A DNA stretch of 64,000 nucleotides from Lantana camara (taxonomy: Eukaryota; Streptophyta; Magnoliopsida; Lamiales; Verbenaceae): positions 34,058,001 through 34,122,000 of the forward strand of contig CM074857.1 in the NCBI GenBank assembly GCA_037501455.1. The letters are read 5' to 3'. Below the pieces are notes generated by a model. That model had not been told where the DNA came from. It saw only the letters and a program-made list of their open reading frames with translations, and ran no database searches. The translations under genes were made by a program, and so were the position numbers. Of this stretch, positions 1 to 10,656 are shown in pieces. Numbering within the stretch: position 1 is the first letter of the stretch; every line of letters starts with the position of its first letter.

Positions 1-383
1 ACGTTGAACATGTATGATCAATATCTACAGAAAAATATTAGGCATCCATAAACTCTAAGTATGAAATTAGTTTATCATAAAAATATTAAAATATCATTAA
101 GTAGTATTCATTAAAAAAAAATGTTAGGTAGTCACAAAACTCAAGTGTTTACATCAAACCCCCCTAAGAGTTTCAGTCCTTGCATTAATCCCCTTACCTT
201 TGGACTCTTTATTACATATAACCCCCCCTAAATTTCAGTATATTAGGGGCAAAATAATAAATTTCGCACATTCTATTAAATTTAACGGAGGAGATAACAG
301 GCCAGGGGAGAGTTCGTAAATTTTCAAATCTCATAGGGTAATCTGTAATTTCGTCAAACCTCAGGGGCTGTTCATAATTATCC
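1..383. mobile_element. Mutator-like element, partial (cut by window edge)
   Basis: The last ~380 bp of a non-coding element related to the complete copy at 50193-51152. Both carry the same ordered phrases, for example an A-run near 115, 'ttaaatttaacggaggagataac' split by few mismatches, and a terminal block 'cctcagggg...ttcataattatcc'. Reversed, the end at 383 reads GGATAATTATGAA, which is the left terminus of the complete copy. The other terminus lies outside the window. No coding capacity is visible. Class is inferred from the complete copy, which has a 9-bp target duplication. Confidence 0.6.
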
Positions 384-503
384 CCTTAGTAAAAATTCAA
401 GCTCCACTTGACATGTCAGCTTCTCCAACACATGACAATCTTCTTATTGCCGTCGAACAAATTAAATATAATTTGGGCGATAATTAATTAATCAAATTAT
501 ATT

Positions 504-905
504 GGGATAATGATTTTCACCCATCCGAACTATAGGCCATTTGGCAATTCACCATCCAAACTATTTCGCCCTCGAAACCACCATCTAAACTTTCAATTCC
601 TGACAAACCACCATCCCACAACGGTTTTGACCATTTTTTGAACGGTTTTGACTCTTTTTACTGCGGTTTTAGATGTTTTAACAATCGTAAATCTGTCTCT
701 CTTTGTTATTTTTTCATAGATTATGTGTTAAAACATCCAAAACCGCTGAAAAAAGAGTCAAAACCGCTCAAAAAAGGGTCAAAACCGCTGTGGGATGGTG
801 GTTTGTCAGGAATTGAAAGTTTAGATGGTGGTTTCGGGGGCGAAATAGTTTGGATAGTGAATTGCCAAATGGCCTATAGTTCGGATGGGTGAAAATCATT
901 ATCTC
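504..905. mobile_element. Mutator-type fold-back MITE
   Basis: A 402-bp element made almost wholly of two inverted arms of roughly 180 bp. The left arm starts GGGATAATGATTTTCACCC and the right arm ends with its near-complement at 887-905. The arms repeat the phrase 'caaaaccgct' and its complement. It is flanked by a 9-bp duplication AATTATATT at 495-503 and 906-914, the length typical of Mutator-like transposons. An open frame across the right arm (638-892) is a by-product of the repeat. A transcript would form a long hairpin. Confidence 0.85.
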
Positions 906-914
906 AATTATATT

Positions 915-2028
915 TATGCACAAACACGGCGAAATCCTGAATTATTGCTGGAAATGTATGCATGAGATGCTCCATTACAAAATGATCGTATTCACATCTC
1001 AACATAAAGAAAGGAAAAGCAAGAATTAAAAATAAACTCGATTTCCTTACAAATGAACGCTTGGATTAAGGAAAGCATTGGTAAGTAAAAAAGAGTTTAT
1101 GGAGACAGATTTCATACATCATATTTAATCACTATCTGCAAAGTTTCTATCGCTCTTAATTTCTGATTTCCAATAGTTTGTAGGCAATACACTTCCAAAT
1201 ATATGTCGAACTATTTTGGGGGGAAAAGGCAGATCTTGTGTGGTGGATTTTGTAAATTTTGTTATAGTTTGATCAGCTCAGGACGCAAGTACTTATAAGC
1301 TTTTAAAAAGTGATATTTTAATTAGAATTATGTCTGATATTAGTGACCTGTGAATTAACTCCATCATTAATAACCCATTAGTGGCCCGATTGAATTAATT
1401 CGTGCTGAATGCTAGATTAATTCATGATGAATGCTCGTCATTCTCAATAGTTACGGACCATCACACAGTTACATTTCTAATTTTTTGACTGATTTGGGTC
1501 CAACTTGGACCCATAATAGGCTGTGGATCGACTTGGAGGGGAAACTCCAAGCTCTTAGCTACGATGTGCATTGCCAAGTGAACCATCTAACAGCACAATG
1601 CCCCTCCACCAAACCACACCGCACATGATCCCACTAGTTTAGTTTTGAGTTTCATAATTTAATAATCTATACAAAAACTCCACTAATAGGTCGAGTTATC
1701 CGTACTCTACCATTTATTCGATGTGGAATAACCAAAAGTTGGTTTATCAAACACCCTCAAGCCTTTTGATAATCTCATTGACATGCACTTGGTGATAAGA
1801 ATTGTTAATAACATATTGTCCTTCAAACATTACTATGCTAATCTCATACCAGTTAACTAAAAACTGTGTATATATATAGTCATCATCTTGCACGTATAGG
1901 TACATGGTGGTTGCACATACCCTCTCATGTTCTCCCTAAGACCAATGGCCTTCCTTTTCCGTTTCAGCCATTATCCAAGTGCCGGAATTCCTAATGTGCC
2001 GGCCATTATAACAGCGTTCAGGCGAATC
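915..2028. other. Intergenic, no recognisable feature
   Basis: AT-rich non-coding sequence upstream of BAHD relic A. Short frames (for example 1431-1628) show no family signature. A short imperfect direct repeat of 'attaattc.tg.tgaatgct' lies near 1393-1432. The old promoter of the BAHD copy would have been here, but I see no convincing element. Confidence 0.5.
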
Positions 2029-2312
2029 ATGATGACACTAGTAAAAAGGAGATAATTTCCGCTGAAAATGTGAAGCCATCTTCTCCAACACCCCGTTCAC
2101 CTGCAAATGTACAAGCCTTCTTTGCTAGACCAAATATGTCCATCTATTCCTGTACCAATTGTTCTCTATTTCTCTAATAACAGCCATCATTCATCCCTGG
2201 AAACAACAATACAACACCTAAAGCATTCACTTCCGTTCATTTTGATGCTTTTACCCTTTAGTGGGTCAAATCAGTGGGGACACACAATCGAAAGATTGCA
2301 ACGATGAAGGAG

Positions 2313-4658
2313 GGTTGGAATTCGTTAGCCCAATGCAGCGAAAATTAAAATTTTTGGGTTTATCAAAAATAATTTTATCAGAGAATTCCATAATAGATCA
2401 GACTTTAATTCTAAATTTATAATTTAATCCAGTTGATGACGAGAATAAGAAAGTTTTCCAAAACCTAACAGATGTGATTCGGATTGTTTCCAAGAATTCA
2501 ACGTAGGATTCCTCTAAGGTGTCCACAAGTCGAGGTTAAGCAACGATTCAAAGTAGCATGCTAGAATACTATTTGAATATTGATTGTCCAGTAGTATTCT
2601 CAACACAATATTGAAAAAACGAGAAAAAATAGCACACTAAAACACCTAATTGAATATTGATTATTCTCGATATAGTATTGAGAAAAGCGAAAAATACTTA
2701 GGGAGAAAGCAACAAAAAAAAAGACAACCCTTAAGTTTTCTTCTCACAAGTCTGTTTAAATACTTAACTAGGTTACTTATAAGCCAATAAACATTGTGGA
2801 CTTTTAATTTAGGTAAAAATGCAAATTTAATCCTATAAATTCATAATTTTGGCAATTTAGTCCTATTCGTTTCAAAATTTGCAATTAAATCTTATAAGTT
2901 TTTCATTTTGGCAATTTTGGTCCTGTCTGTTTTGGAATTTGCAATTAAGTCCTGTAAGTTCTAAAATTTTTCAATTTATGTCCGAATTCAGAACGATCCA
3001 AACTCTTCATTCTTCGAGCTTCTCTCACGAACACAAACCGGAAGATCTTTGTGGGACTATGGTCGTCCCTGTTCGGTTTTCCGGCAGATAAAATCTCTAA
3101 GATTGACCAAATAGCTGAGTCGGTTTGGCTATTCTTTTCTATTGAAAATGAGTCAACCGTTTGAGCAAGTCACTTTCTTATAAACTCTGCTGGACGACAC
3201 GACATTTTTGTTCAAATATAATTATGTTTTTTTATTTAAATTTTCTTTTATTAGATACGCCTCATGTATAGTAATTTTTTTATACAAGTCAGATATTTTT
3301 GTCTTGTCATCCTGCAAAGTCAACAAAGAAATGAGCCATGTGGCCAATTCCGGCAACTAATAAATTTTGCTGCGAGAATCGGATATAAATTGCAAAATCT
3401 TAGAACTTACAGGACTTAATTGCAAATTTTGAAACGAACAGGACTAAATTTGCATTTTTTCCTTTAATTTAACTACTATTAATTAAATCAAAAGGTCCAA
3501 CACTTCTGTTAATTAGTGGATTTAATTTAATTACTAATAATTAAATCTCGACTCCAATATCTAATTGAACTGGAGGACTTAAAATAATTACTCCTAATTA
3601 AATTTTAGATCTAATTAATTTAAATATATTATTTAAAGTAATGTTAACTCTTTAATATCTGATCTCCATTACTTAACAATTAAGTAGTAAATTAATTAAT
3701 GTATTTTTTAATTAATTGCTCTCTTATATTATAAATTAAACTTATTAATTTACCAATCAATCTCTACTGATCTTTGAATAATAATGTTTGCTAGTCAATT
3801 CAAGTCATTGTGTGACCCTTTAGATTCACCAATGAATAGTAGTAGCCCCACATTCTTAGTCTGGTATTTCAGATAATTAATTATCTTATTGAATTAATTG
3901 AATTATTTCAATTAATCATTGTATAATTGAAATTCCTTTCAATTAATCAGTACACATAAATCATGATTGATGTCTAGTGATATGGTCATGACCACCCATC
4001 CAAAAGGTGAAGATTATGTTGTGAACCTTTCACTCTCGTGGATATCGTGAGATAAGATCCTTCTATTGTCTAATTCCCGATTAGGGCCTAAGGCATGGAA
4101 ATAATAGAACCTGTACATGATTTGAACAATATCAACATACAACAATAGCAAGATTCAGGGAACCAACCTCATCATTATAAGACATAAAAGTTTTACCCCA
4201 TTGAGGTATTCCCCACAGGATTCTGAGTATACTCGTTCTCCAACAAGCACCCACATATGCGTGTGAATATCTCTACATTCAATACTTATGAAACGAAGTA
4301 ACCTTTTTTAAAGGCACGTCATATGAGCAATTCTCAAACGAGTCAAGTCAACTTCCTTTTGCTAATTAGACTCTTCAACTTGGAGTTGGTTTAGTTTATA
4401 CCATAGAGAATTGTTTCATAACTTACACCTCTATGCGAGTCAAGTCCCGCAGCTCAAAGTGACCTTGGGGTTTCATCTATACACAAACAATTATAAATAT
4501 GCATTGAATAAACTTGAATGAGTTAGGATGAATTGATCACATAGAATTAAAGGACTATGAAACGTTTCATTAATGTTATAAATTGCTGCTAATAATTAAG
4601 AGTAGTATACAAAAAGACACCTAAACTATTTTGGCTCTTTCAGGGCACTAATCTAACA
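2313..4658 (-). mobile_element. Solo LTR of a copia element (same family as 26043-28027)
   Basis: A 2.35-kb LTR without internal region, inserted in BAHD relic A. Its left end (GGTTGGAATTC, a decayed TGTTGGAA) and the following 'gcagcgaaaattaaaatttt' match the left end of the LTRs at 26043 and 36163. Its right end 'gggcactaatctaaca' matches 'gggcactattcctaaca' at 28027. Both sides of the insertion carry GGAG (2309-2312, 4659-4662), consistent with a decayed 5-bp target duplication. By that comparison its sense strand is minus. About 650 bp of its length is the nested Mutator-like element at 2812-3462. Divergence from the other LTRs suggests an older insertion. Confidence 0.75.
2812..3462. mobile_element. 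Mutator-like non-autonomous element
   Basis: A 651-bp element with inverted ends GGTAAAAATGCAAATTTA and its complement at 3445-3462, flanked by a perfect 9-bp duplication TTTAATTTA (2803-2811, 3463-3471). Subterminal regions hold several copies of a 'gcaatttagtcctattcgtttcaaaat'-like unit. No transposase is visible. It sits inside the solo LTR 2313-4658 and is therefore younger than it. Confidence 0.8.
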
Positions 4659-5403
4659 GGAGTGCCTTTCGTTGTTGGCAAGATAGAACACGGTCATGGG
4701 CTGGATGATCTTTCGGATCATAACCCAGACATGAAATTCACCAATTAGCTCCTTTCCCATGAGAATTTCACAGGGAATGTTCAACCTGGACCGGGACCCA
4801 GCGTTGCCATGATCCAACTGAAAAGTTTAGCCATCAGAGCACTTTTCTGGCATGGGATGATGGATGCAGCCTCGGCGGTTCATTTTGTGAAATGTTGGGT
4901 GCACACATCTCCTGGGTCAGCTAGTAACGAACCCGTATGCCCAAACTGTTGGATTTTAGATAAATATGAGATATGTATTTGTATGTATATACAGTTGTAT
5001 ATTTATCAAAATCTAATATTTGAATGATAAAATTAAATTAAATTGAATAATGACACAATTATATGTATATATACGTTGATTAAGATAATATGTCTATCTT
5101 AGTGGTGTGAAATGGTGTAATGAAAGCATGTACCCCTTCATGCTTAATCCACCTATTTGGAAATAACGAAAATTAATGAAGACATCCATTCATTTAATTT
5201 GTTCACCCATTCAGTATTGAGAATTAAGGCTGCCAAATTACTTATGAATGGGTACCTCTTAATTATTGAATAGGTGGAACTATTATCCGAAAGGGTGTGA
5301 CTTATGGATGCATTGTTTCGACAATATAAGTATTGTTTTAATCGTGTCTTATTAAATTAATAATGAAAGGATTAACATGTCTTTAAAGAAGTACTTCATA
5401 ATC

Positions 5404-5411
5404 TATAAATA
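5404..5411 (+). promoter_or_regulatory. TATA-like box in putative LTR
   Basis: TATAAATA within 'atctataaatagatcc', in the right position for a U3 promoter of the LTR starting at 4947. No transcript evidence. Confidence 0.3.
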
Positions 5412-5757
5412 GATCCTTCAATCCTGCATTTTCATTCAATCAAATTCTAGCATTACTTACTCACAAGTACATATTAGTGTACATTCTAGCATTTAAGTTA
5501 TAAGAGAGTTCGTAATACTTAGAATTCGTTGTAAAGCAATTTCCATGAATATTAAATAATTAAACACGAAAAATTATCACAAATGAATTTTTGTTGATTT
5601 ATTCAATATGTGGGTACAATCTCTATTTTCGATCCTCTGATTCTCCCTACAAGATTTGTTAAAGTTTGGAAGGTTTGAAACATCTTCGTTGACGTTGGGG
5701 CTTCAATCTTCCTTGACTTCGATTTGTCTCTTTGAAAACGTTAATTGCGGGTCTTTC

Positions 5758-5926
5758 TGTTGAATTGTAAAGGTATAAACTGTAAGAATACTTTGTTTCA
5801 TTATTTGCTGAATGAATCATAACCCTAGCATACAATCTGTTAAATACAAGATTAGGCACTCAATTCCAGGGATTAGATCCCGTAACATAGGGTAATAAAA
5901 TCCTTCCTTAATATAGATAGTCAACA
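5758..5926 (-). repeat. 3' LTR of copia element 5758-10651
   Basis: 169 bp, identical by eye to 10483-10651. On the minus strand it lies downstream of the polypurine tract AACTTGAGGGGGAG. Confidence 0.95.
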
Positions 5927-5940
5927 CTCCCCCTCAAGTT
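5927..5940 (-). other. Polypurine tract of copia element
   Basis: Minus-strand AACTTGAGGGGGAG immediately before the 3' LTR; start site for plus-strand DNA synthesis. Confidence 0.85.
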
Positions 5941-8900
5941 GGGTCGTGGGGATGCCCAACACCTAACTTGTGCAAAGTATTATGAAACACTTGGCCTGTA
6001 ACAGCTTTCGTGAGAATGTCGGCCAATTGATCCTCTGATCGCACAAACGGAAGTGAGATAATTCCTCCTTCCAACTTTTCTTTGATGAAATGCCGGTCAA
6101 TCTCCACATGCTTCGTCCTTTCATGCTGAACCGGGTTTTCGGATATACGGATGGCCGCTTGGTTATCACATTTTAGGGAACAAGCTCCCGTTGGTGGGAA
6201 ACACAGCTCAGTCATTAGTTTCCTCAACCACAACAACTCTGAAGTCCCCTTAGCGATCCCTCTGAATTCTGCTTCAGCACTCGAAAGTGCCACAACCTTT
6301 TGTTTTTTACTCCTCCAGGTGACTAGGTTTCCTCCCACGAATGTAAAGTAGCCTGAAGTCGACCTTCTGTCCAATGGGTTTCCCGCCCAATCTGCATCTG
6401 TATAGGCTTCTATTTGAAGGTGACCATTCATTTTAAAGAGAATTCTCGTATCTGGATGTCCCTTTAAATACCTCAATATCCGGAGTGCTGCATCCATGTG
6501 GTGTTTTTGGGGGTTATGCATAAACTGACTTACCACTCCAACAGCATAAGCAACATCTGGCCTAGTATGTGAGAGGTATATGAGTTTCCCGACCAAATGT
6601 TGGTATCTGTTCCGGTCAGCTGGCTCAGCTCCTTCAATGATTCTAAGTCCATTATTGCTTGCCATAGGCGTATCACTCGGCTTACAATCCACCATTCCTG
6701 TCTCTGCTAACAAGTCGAGAACATACTTCCTTTGTGACAAATAAACCCCCTCATTAGACCGCATCACTTCGATTCCAAGGAAATACTTCAAGTTTCCCAA
6801 GTCTTTCATCTCGAATTCTCCAAACAAATGCTTTCGAAGATTCCTTATTTCTTCCACGTCATCCCCTGTGATTACCATGTCGTCAACATATATAATCAGA
6901 CATGTAATCTTCTCGCCTCTTCTCTTGAGGAAAAGAGTATGATCAGAGTTGCTTTGCACATATCCATATTCTTTCATAGCAACAGTGAATCTCCCAAACC
7001 AGGCCCTGGGCGATTGTTTGAGACCATACAGTGCTTTCTTAAGCCTACACACCTCCTGTGTGTCAAATTCATGAGAGAACCCTGGTGGAACTTCCATATA
7101 TACTTCCTCCGTTAGATCTCCATGGAGGAAAGCATTCTTAACGTCAAACTGGTGAAGTGGCCAATTCTGATTCACAGCAACTGAAAGTAGAACCCGAATG
7201 GTGTCAATCTTCGCTACAGGAGAAAAAGTCTCTGCATAGTCAACCCCATATGTTTGGGTATACCCTTTTGCTACCAAACGCGCTTTGTAGCGCTCAACCG
7301 ATCCTTCTGCTCGCCTTTTAATTGTATACACCCACCTGCACCCCACTGGTTTCTTTCCAGGTGGCATGGAGCACGTCTCCCACGTGTTGTTCCTTTTTAA
7401 GGCGCTCATCTCTTCATCCATCGCCTTTTTCCACTCAGGACTCCTCATAGCTTCTTCTACATTTCGCGGTACCTCATCCGCATAAATGGCAGCTGTAAAG
7501 GCTTTTGCTGAGTCTGTGAGACTCCCCCTGACCAAGTTAGCCACTGGGTACCGTTGTGATCGGGACTCATGCTCTGGAAGATACCGCCTGGGCGGGATTC
7601 CGCGCGTACTCCACGCAGGGAGTACATATCTATCACCCTCTGTTGTACCTGCAGTGTTAGAACCTCCAGAAATAAAACCAGTATCTGTATCGGGATGCTG
7701 TAAAACACTGGTACTAACCTCAGGGATATCGGTCGAGGAGGATAATGGGGGCGTGGCAATATCTTGAATCTGTTGTACCTCCGGATTAGGAGGGGACGTA
7801 CCACTGTATGTAGACAACTGGGTTGTACAAAGCCAATCCAGGGGGTCCTTTGCTCTCTCCCCCTGATCCCTGGGTTGGCTGGCATGGAAGAAATACTCTG
7901 TTTCCAAAAAATCACAATCCATCGTAACATACATCCGCTTGGTCTTGGGATTAAAGCACCTATAACCCTTTTGGTGTCTCCCATATCCCACAAAGACACA
8001 TTTCTCTGCACAGGGATCTAATTTGGTTCTGTGGGTTGTGGGAATGTGAACAAATACGGAGCAACCAAACATACGCCGTGTAAGGGACAAAGGAGGTGGA
8101 ATTTGAGTAAAATCACTTAGTGCTTGTAGTGGTGTACGGAAGCGAATTATTTTGGTGGGAAGACGGTTAGCAAGGTAGGTAGCAGTAGCTAAGGCCTCGG
8201 GCAAAAAATATGAGGGAACACGGGACTCAATCATTAAGGCCCGGGTGATTTCCAAAAGAAACCTATTTTTTCGTTCGGCTACCCCATTTTGTTGTGGTGT
8301 ATTTGGGCATGTAGTTTGATGAATAAGGCCATTATCAGAGAAAAAGGACTGCATTTTTTGGTTAACAAATTCCCCCCCCCCCCCCCCCTTATCAGACCTA
8401 AGAATCTTGACCTGAGCATCAAATTGAGTACGAATCATCTGATAAAAATGAGTGAATTTTTCAAAGACATCAGATTTATGTTTTAGAAAGTAAATCCAAC
8501 TCATTCGGGTGTAATCATCAATAAAGGACACAAAGTAGTGAAAACCTCCCCCTCCAGTGATAGGCGCCGGACCCCACATATCAGAATGTATTAATGAAAA
8601 CGGAATATCAACCCGAGTATTATTCAAAGGAAAAGGTTGTCTGTGACTTTTTGACAATGCACAAGTATCACAAGATAAATGAGTACTAGAAAACTTAGGA
8701 AACAACTTCTTTAAGTAACCGTCAGAGGGATGTCCCAAGCGCCGATGCCACAACCAACTCTGATCGTCATCTGACCCCTGAGCCATGAGTATACGCCTCC
8801 CATTGGTAACTTCATCAACAAAGTAGAGACCCCCTCGTTCAGTGCCACGCCCAATTATCGTCCTCGAACGGATATCCTGCAGAACACAAAACGAGGGATA

Positions 8901-9032
8901 CATCAGAACAGTGCAATTCAACTCCTTGGTAACATGACTGATGGACAATAGTTTATTTGATAGCGAGGGAACACATAAACAATTTGAAAGTTTCAGGGAG
9001 GGTGTAAGTTCAATCACACCCCCTCCCTTCAC
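5934..9032 (-). CDS. Copia polyprotein, part of protease through RNase H
   Basis: A 1,032-residue frame continuing the polyprotein after an in-frame stop at 9066-9068; its first Met is internal, not a real start. In order: rest of protease (about 1-60), GAG-pre-integrase with 'LWHRRLGHPSDGYLKKL' and the 'CDTCALSKSHRQPF' zinc site (about 90-130), integrase core with catalytic D in 'LIHSDMWGP', D in 'RSDKGGGGGEF' and E in 'NGVAERKNR', RT with 'LIIYVDDMVITGDD', and RNase H with 'AYTDADWAG' and 'SSAEAEFRGIA'. It ends ten residues after 'LGVGHPHDPT', overlapping the polypurine tract. The integrase contains a run of 17 G (8372-8388 on plus as C) that adds about three Gly right after the second catalytic Asp and probably disturbs the active site. 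RT and RNase H motifs look intact. Confidence 0.9.
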   Translation of the reverse strand: MKGGGVIELTPSLKLSNCLCVPSLSNKLLSISHVTKELNCTVLMYPSFCVLQDIRSRTIIGRGTERGGLYFVDEVTNGRRILMAQGSDDDQSWLWHRRLGHPSDGYLKKLFPKFSSTHLSCDTCALSKSHRQPFPLNNTRVDIPFSLIHSDMWGPAPITGGGGFHYFVSFIDDYTRMSWIYFLKHKSDVFEKFTHFYQMIRTQFDAQVKILRSDKGGGGGEFVNQKMQSFFSDNGLIHQTTCPNTPQQNGVAERKNRFLLEITRALMIESRVPSYFLPEALATATYLANRLPTKIIRFRTPLQALSDFTQIPPPLSLTRRMFGCSVFVHIPTTHRTKLDPCAEKCVFVGYGRHQKGYRCFNPKTKRMYVTMDCDFLETEYFFHASQPRDQGERAKDPLDWLCTTQLSTYSGTSPPNPEVQQIQDIATPPLSSSTDIPEVSTSVLQHPDTDTGFISGGSNTAGTTEGDRYVLPAWSTRGIPPRRYLPEHESRSQRYPVANLVRGSLTDSAKAFTAAIYADEVPRNVEEAMRSPEWKKAMDEEMSALKRNNTWETCSMPPGKKPVGCRWVYTIKRRAEGSVERYKARLVAKGYTQTYGVDYAETFSPVAKIDTIRVLLSVAVNQNWPLHQFDVKNAFLHGDLTEEVYMEVPPGFSHEFDTQEVCRLKKALYGLKQSPRAWFGRFTVAMKEYGYVQSNSDHTLFLKRRGEKITCLIIYVDDMVITGDDVEEIRNLRKHLFGEFEMKDLGNLKYFLGIEVMRSNEGVYLSQRKYVLDLLAETGMVDCKPSDTPMASNNGLRIIEGAEPADRNRYQHLVGKLIYLSHTRPDVAYAVGVVSQFMHNPQKHHMDAALRILRYLKGHPDTRILFKMNGHLQIEAYTDADWAGNPLDRRSTSGYFTFVGGNLVTWRSKKQKVVALSSAEAEFRGIAKGTSELLWLRKLMTELCFPPTGACSLKCDNQAAIRISENPVQHERTKHVEIDRHFIKEKLEGGIISLPFVRSEDQLADILTKAVTGQVFHNTLHKLGVGHPHDPT
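8372..8388 (-). repeat. Poly-G17 tract inside integrase
   Basis: Seventeen C on plus (G on the coding strand), encoding five Gly after 'RSDK'. Relatives have one or two Gly here. The length keeps the frame open. Confidence 0.9.
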
Positions 9033-9065
9033 CGGAACAATTTCCCCACTGGCAGTCTGAATTGT

Positions 9066-10417
9066 TTATTTTCTCGGAGTTTGATCAGCAATTAAATCAG
9101 ACGGGTCATATGTAACAGTATCGGTAGCTCCACAGTCGAAAATCCATTGTGGGTTTTTACTATTATGAGAAGAATGAGCAGTAAAAATGCCACAATTATC
9201 AAAAGCATTAAATGAGGGGCAAAGGAGGGAATTTGCCCCCATTTGCCCTATACCTTTCACGGGACCCAAGGAAGCCCCATCTCCATTTTTCCCTTGAGAT
9301 CCGCCGCTGGAGCCATTTCCCTTTCTCAAACCGATACCTGCTGCAACAATTCCCATTTCACCGGCATCTTCTTCGGTGACGGGTCCGCTGGCGACGGCCA
9401 CCGTGCCGCGTTTTCGCCCGCGATCTGTGTCTTGAGCCCGTTTACGTGGCTCCCACCAATCTGGGTAACCCACAAGTTCGAAACACCCTTTCATGAGGTG
9501 ACCCTTCTTGCCGCAGTGGTCACACTCGAGATCGGATTTGTCACGATACGCAGTCGCCGGTGAGGTTTTTGGAGGATCCGGGCGGCGCGTGACTCTGTGC
9601 GTGCCCTGTTTCATCCTTGTTCCTTGTCCCTGAACAGCCATCCCCATACCGATTCCCGATGATGAGTTCGACTCGTTGGAGGCTGCCGATGGGCTAAGAA
9701 TTGCTTTCCGGGCGGCTTCCCGGCGAAAAACGGCGTATGCGCCATCAACTGAGGGAAGGGAGCTCTCTTTCAAAATATCTTTGGTGATGGCTTCGAATTC
9801 TGGGTTAAGGCCGGAGAGAAATTTGAATAATCGGTGTTCTTCTTGGATCTGATTGAATTTTGTGATATCGGTTGGGAGTTCCATCGGATTAGGCCGCCGT
9901 CTGTCAATTTCGCCCAGATGCTTTTACAGATGCTGAAATACTCTTCCAGGCACGTGTGTTCTTGTCGGATTTGATCCGCTTTTGTTACGAGATCAAAGAT
10001 TTGGAGGCTGTCTTCCCCGGCTTGATAGGTCGTTGACAACCCGTTCCACAGATCTCGTGTTGTGGGATAATGGATGAATTGAGATACCAGGTTCGGTTCG
10101 ATTGCTTGGGTGATCCAACCGAATACTTGGAGATCCTTTTGTTTCCAAGCCTGATAAGCCTCATCCCTTTCAGTTGGTGGTGCGGGGTGACCGGTTAGGT
10201 GGCTGAGTCGTCCACGCGCACCGATTGCAATTTCGAGCATCCGTGCCCATAAGGTGTAATTGTTATTGTTTAATTTGACATCTATTGTTACTGGACTGTC
10301 GGAACTTGATTGTTGGGGTTGTGGTTTTTGTTGTTGCAGTAACATGGCGATTTGTTCGGACAAGATGACTGCCGCGTCGAACAACGCTGGTGACGAGGGT
10401 TCTCCCTCATTGCCCAT
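9066..10417 (-). pseudogene. Copia gag and protease N-terminus, frameshifted
   Basis: Gag begins at 10417 (first residues MGNEGEPSSPALFD), with the N-terminal 'VTIDVKLNNNNYTLWARML' gag box. Comparison with the family puts a single-base frame change at about 9902-9907; reading continues in the next frame from about 9910 with the gag helix region ('FKFLSGLNPEFEAI'), the zinc knuckle CDHCGKKGHLMKGC (CX2CX4HX4C) and the start of the protease, 'WIFDCGATDTVTYD', in which the usual D-S/T-G is D-C-G. The frame ends at a stop at 9066-9068 inside the protease; the same frame continues past it at once, so this is a point nonsense change. The role would be particle formation and polyprotein cleavage. As it stands no full Gag-Pol can be made. 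Confidence 0.88.
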
Positions 10418-10470
10418 TGTTACGGTTGGGGCAGATGATGATGCCGATCACGAATCGTTAGAATCGGATG

Positions 10471-10482
10471 GCTCTGATACCA
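10471..10482 (-). other. Primer-binding site of copia element
   Basis: Minus-strand TGGTATCAGAGC directly beside the 5' LTR, complementary to the 3' end of initiator tRNA-Met, the usual copia primer. Confidence 0.9.
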
Positions 10483-10651
10483 TGTTGAATTGTAAAGGTA
10501 TAAACTGTAAGAATACTTTGTTTCATTATTTGCTGAATGAATCATAACCCTAGCATACAATCTGTTAAATACAAGATTAGGCACTCAATTCCAGGGATTA
10601 GATCCCGTAACATAGGGTAATAAAATCCTTCCTTAATATAGATAGTCAACA
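10483..10651 (-). repeat. 5' LTR of copia element 5758-10651
   Basis: 169 bp, identical by eye to 5758-5926; target duplication CTTTC follows at 10652-10656. Confidence 0.95.
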
Positions 10652-10656
10652 CTTTC

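Larger units (their letters stand above)
2029..4946 (+). pseudogene. BAHD acyltransferase relic A (split by solo LTR)
   Basis: Remnant of a BAHD acyl-CoA-dependent acyltransferase, the cytosolic family (vinorine synthase and relatives) that acylates alcohols or amines of specialised metabolites. Segment 1 (2029-2312) gives, in three successive frames, the N-terminal signature 'ENVKPSSPTP', then 'YKPSLLDQICPSIPVPIVLYF', then 'GQISGDTQSKDCNDEG'; shifts lie near 2095 and 2255. A solo LTR (2313-4658) interrupts the codons of the 'DEGVPF' motif. Segment 2 (4659-4946) resumes exactly there with 'GVPFVVGKI' and keeps the catalytic HXXXD motif as HGMMD at 4851-4865, in one frame broken by a stop at 4746-4748. 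The copy ends at 4946 where another element starts. The C-terminal half with DFGWG is absent. The HXXXD plus flanking motifs make the family call firm; the substrate cannot be inferred. Confidence 0.85.
5758..10651 (-). mobile_element. Nearly complete Ty1/copia element (Ale/Retrofit-like)
   Basis: A 4,894-bp element read on the minus strand. Two 169-bp LTRs (5758-5926, 10483-10651) appear identical base for base and end TGTTGA...TCAACA. A 5-bp target duplication CTTTC flanks it (5753-5757, 10652-10656). A tRNA-Met-type primer site abuts the 5' LTR (10471-10482) and a purine tract abuts the 3' LTR (5927-5940). Gene order is gag, protease, integrase, RT, RNase H, as in copia. The short LTR and the gag N-terminus ('LNNNNYTLWARMLEIAI') point to the Ale/Retrofit group; the lineage is an inference. 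Identical LTRs mean recent insertion, yet coding is broken by one frameshift, one stop and a poly-G expansion. Confidence 0.95.

Noticed and set aside
638..892. Small protein-coding gene (84 codons)
   Set aside because: Lies wholly in the right arm of the fold-back MITE; residues mirror repeated 'caaaaccgct' words.
1431..1628. Small gene upstream of BAHD relic A
   Set aside because: No family signature, no start context or conservation visible; expected chance frame.
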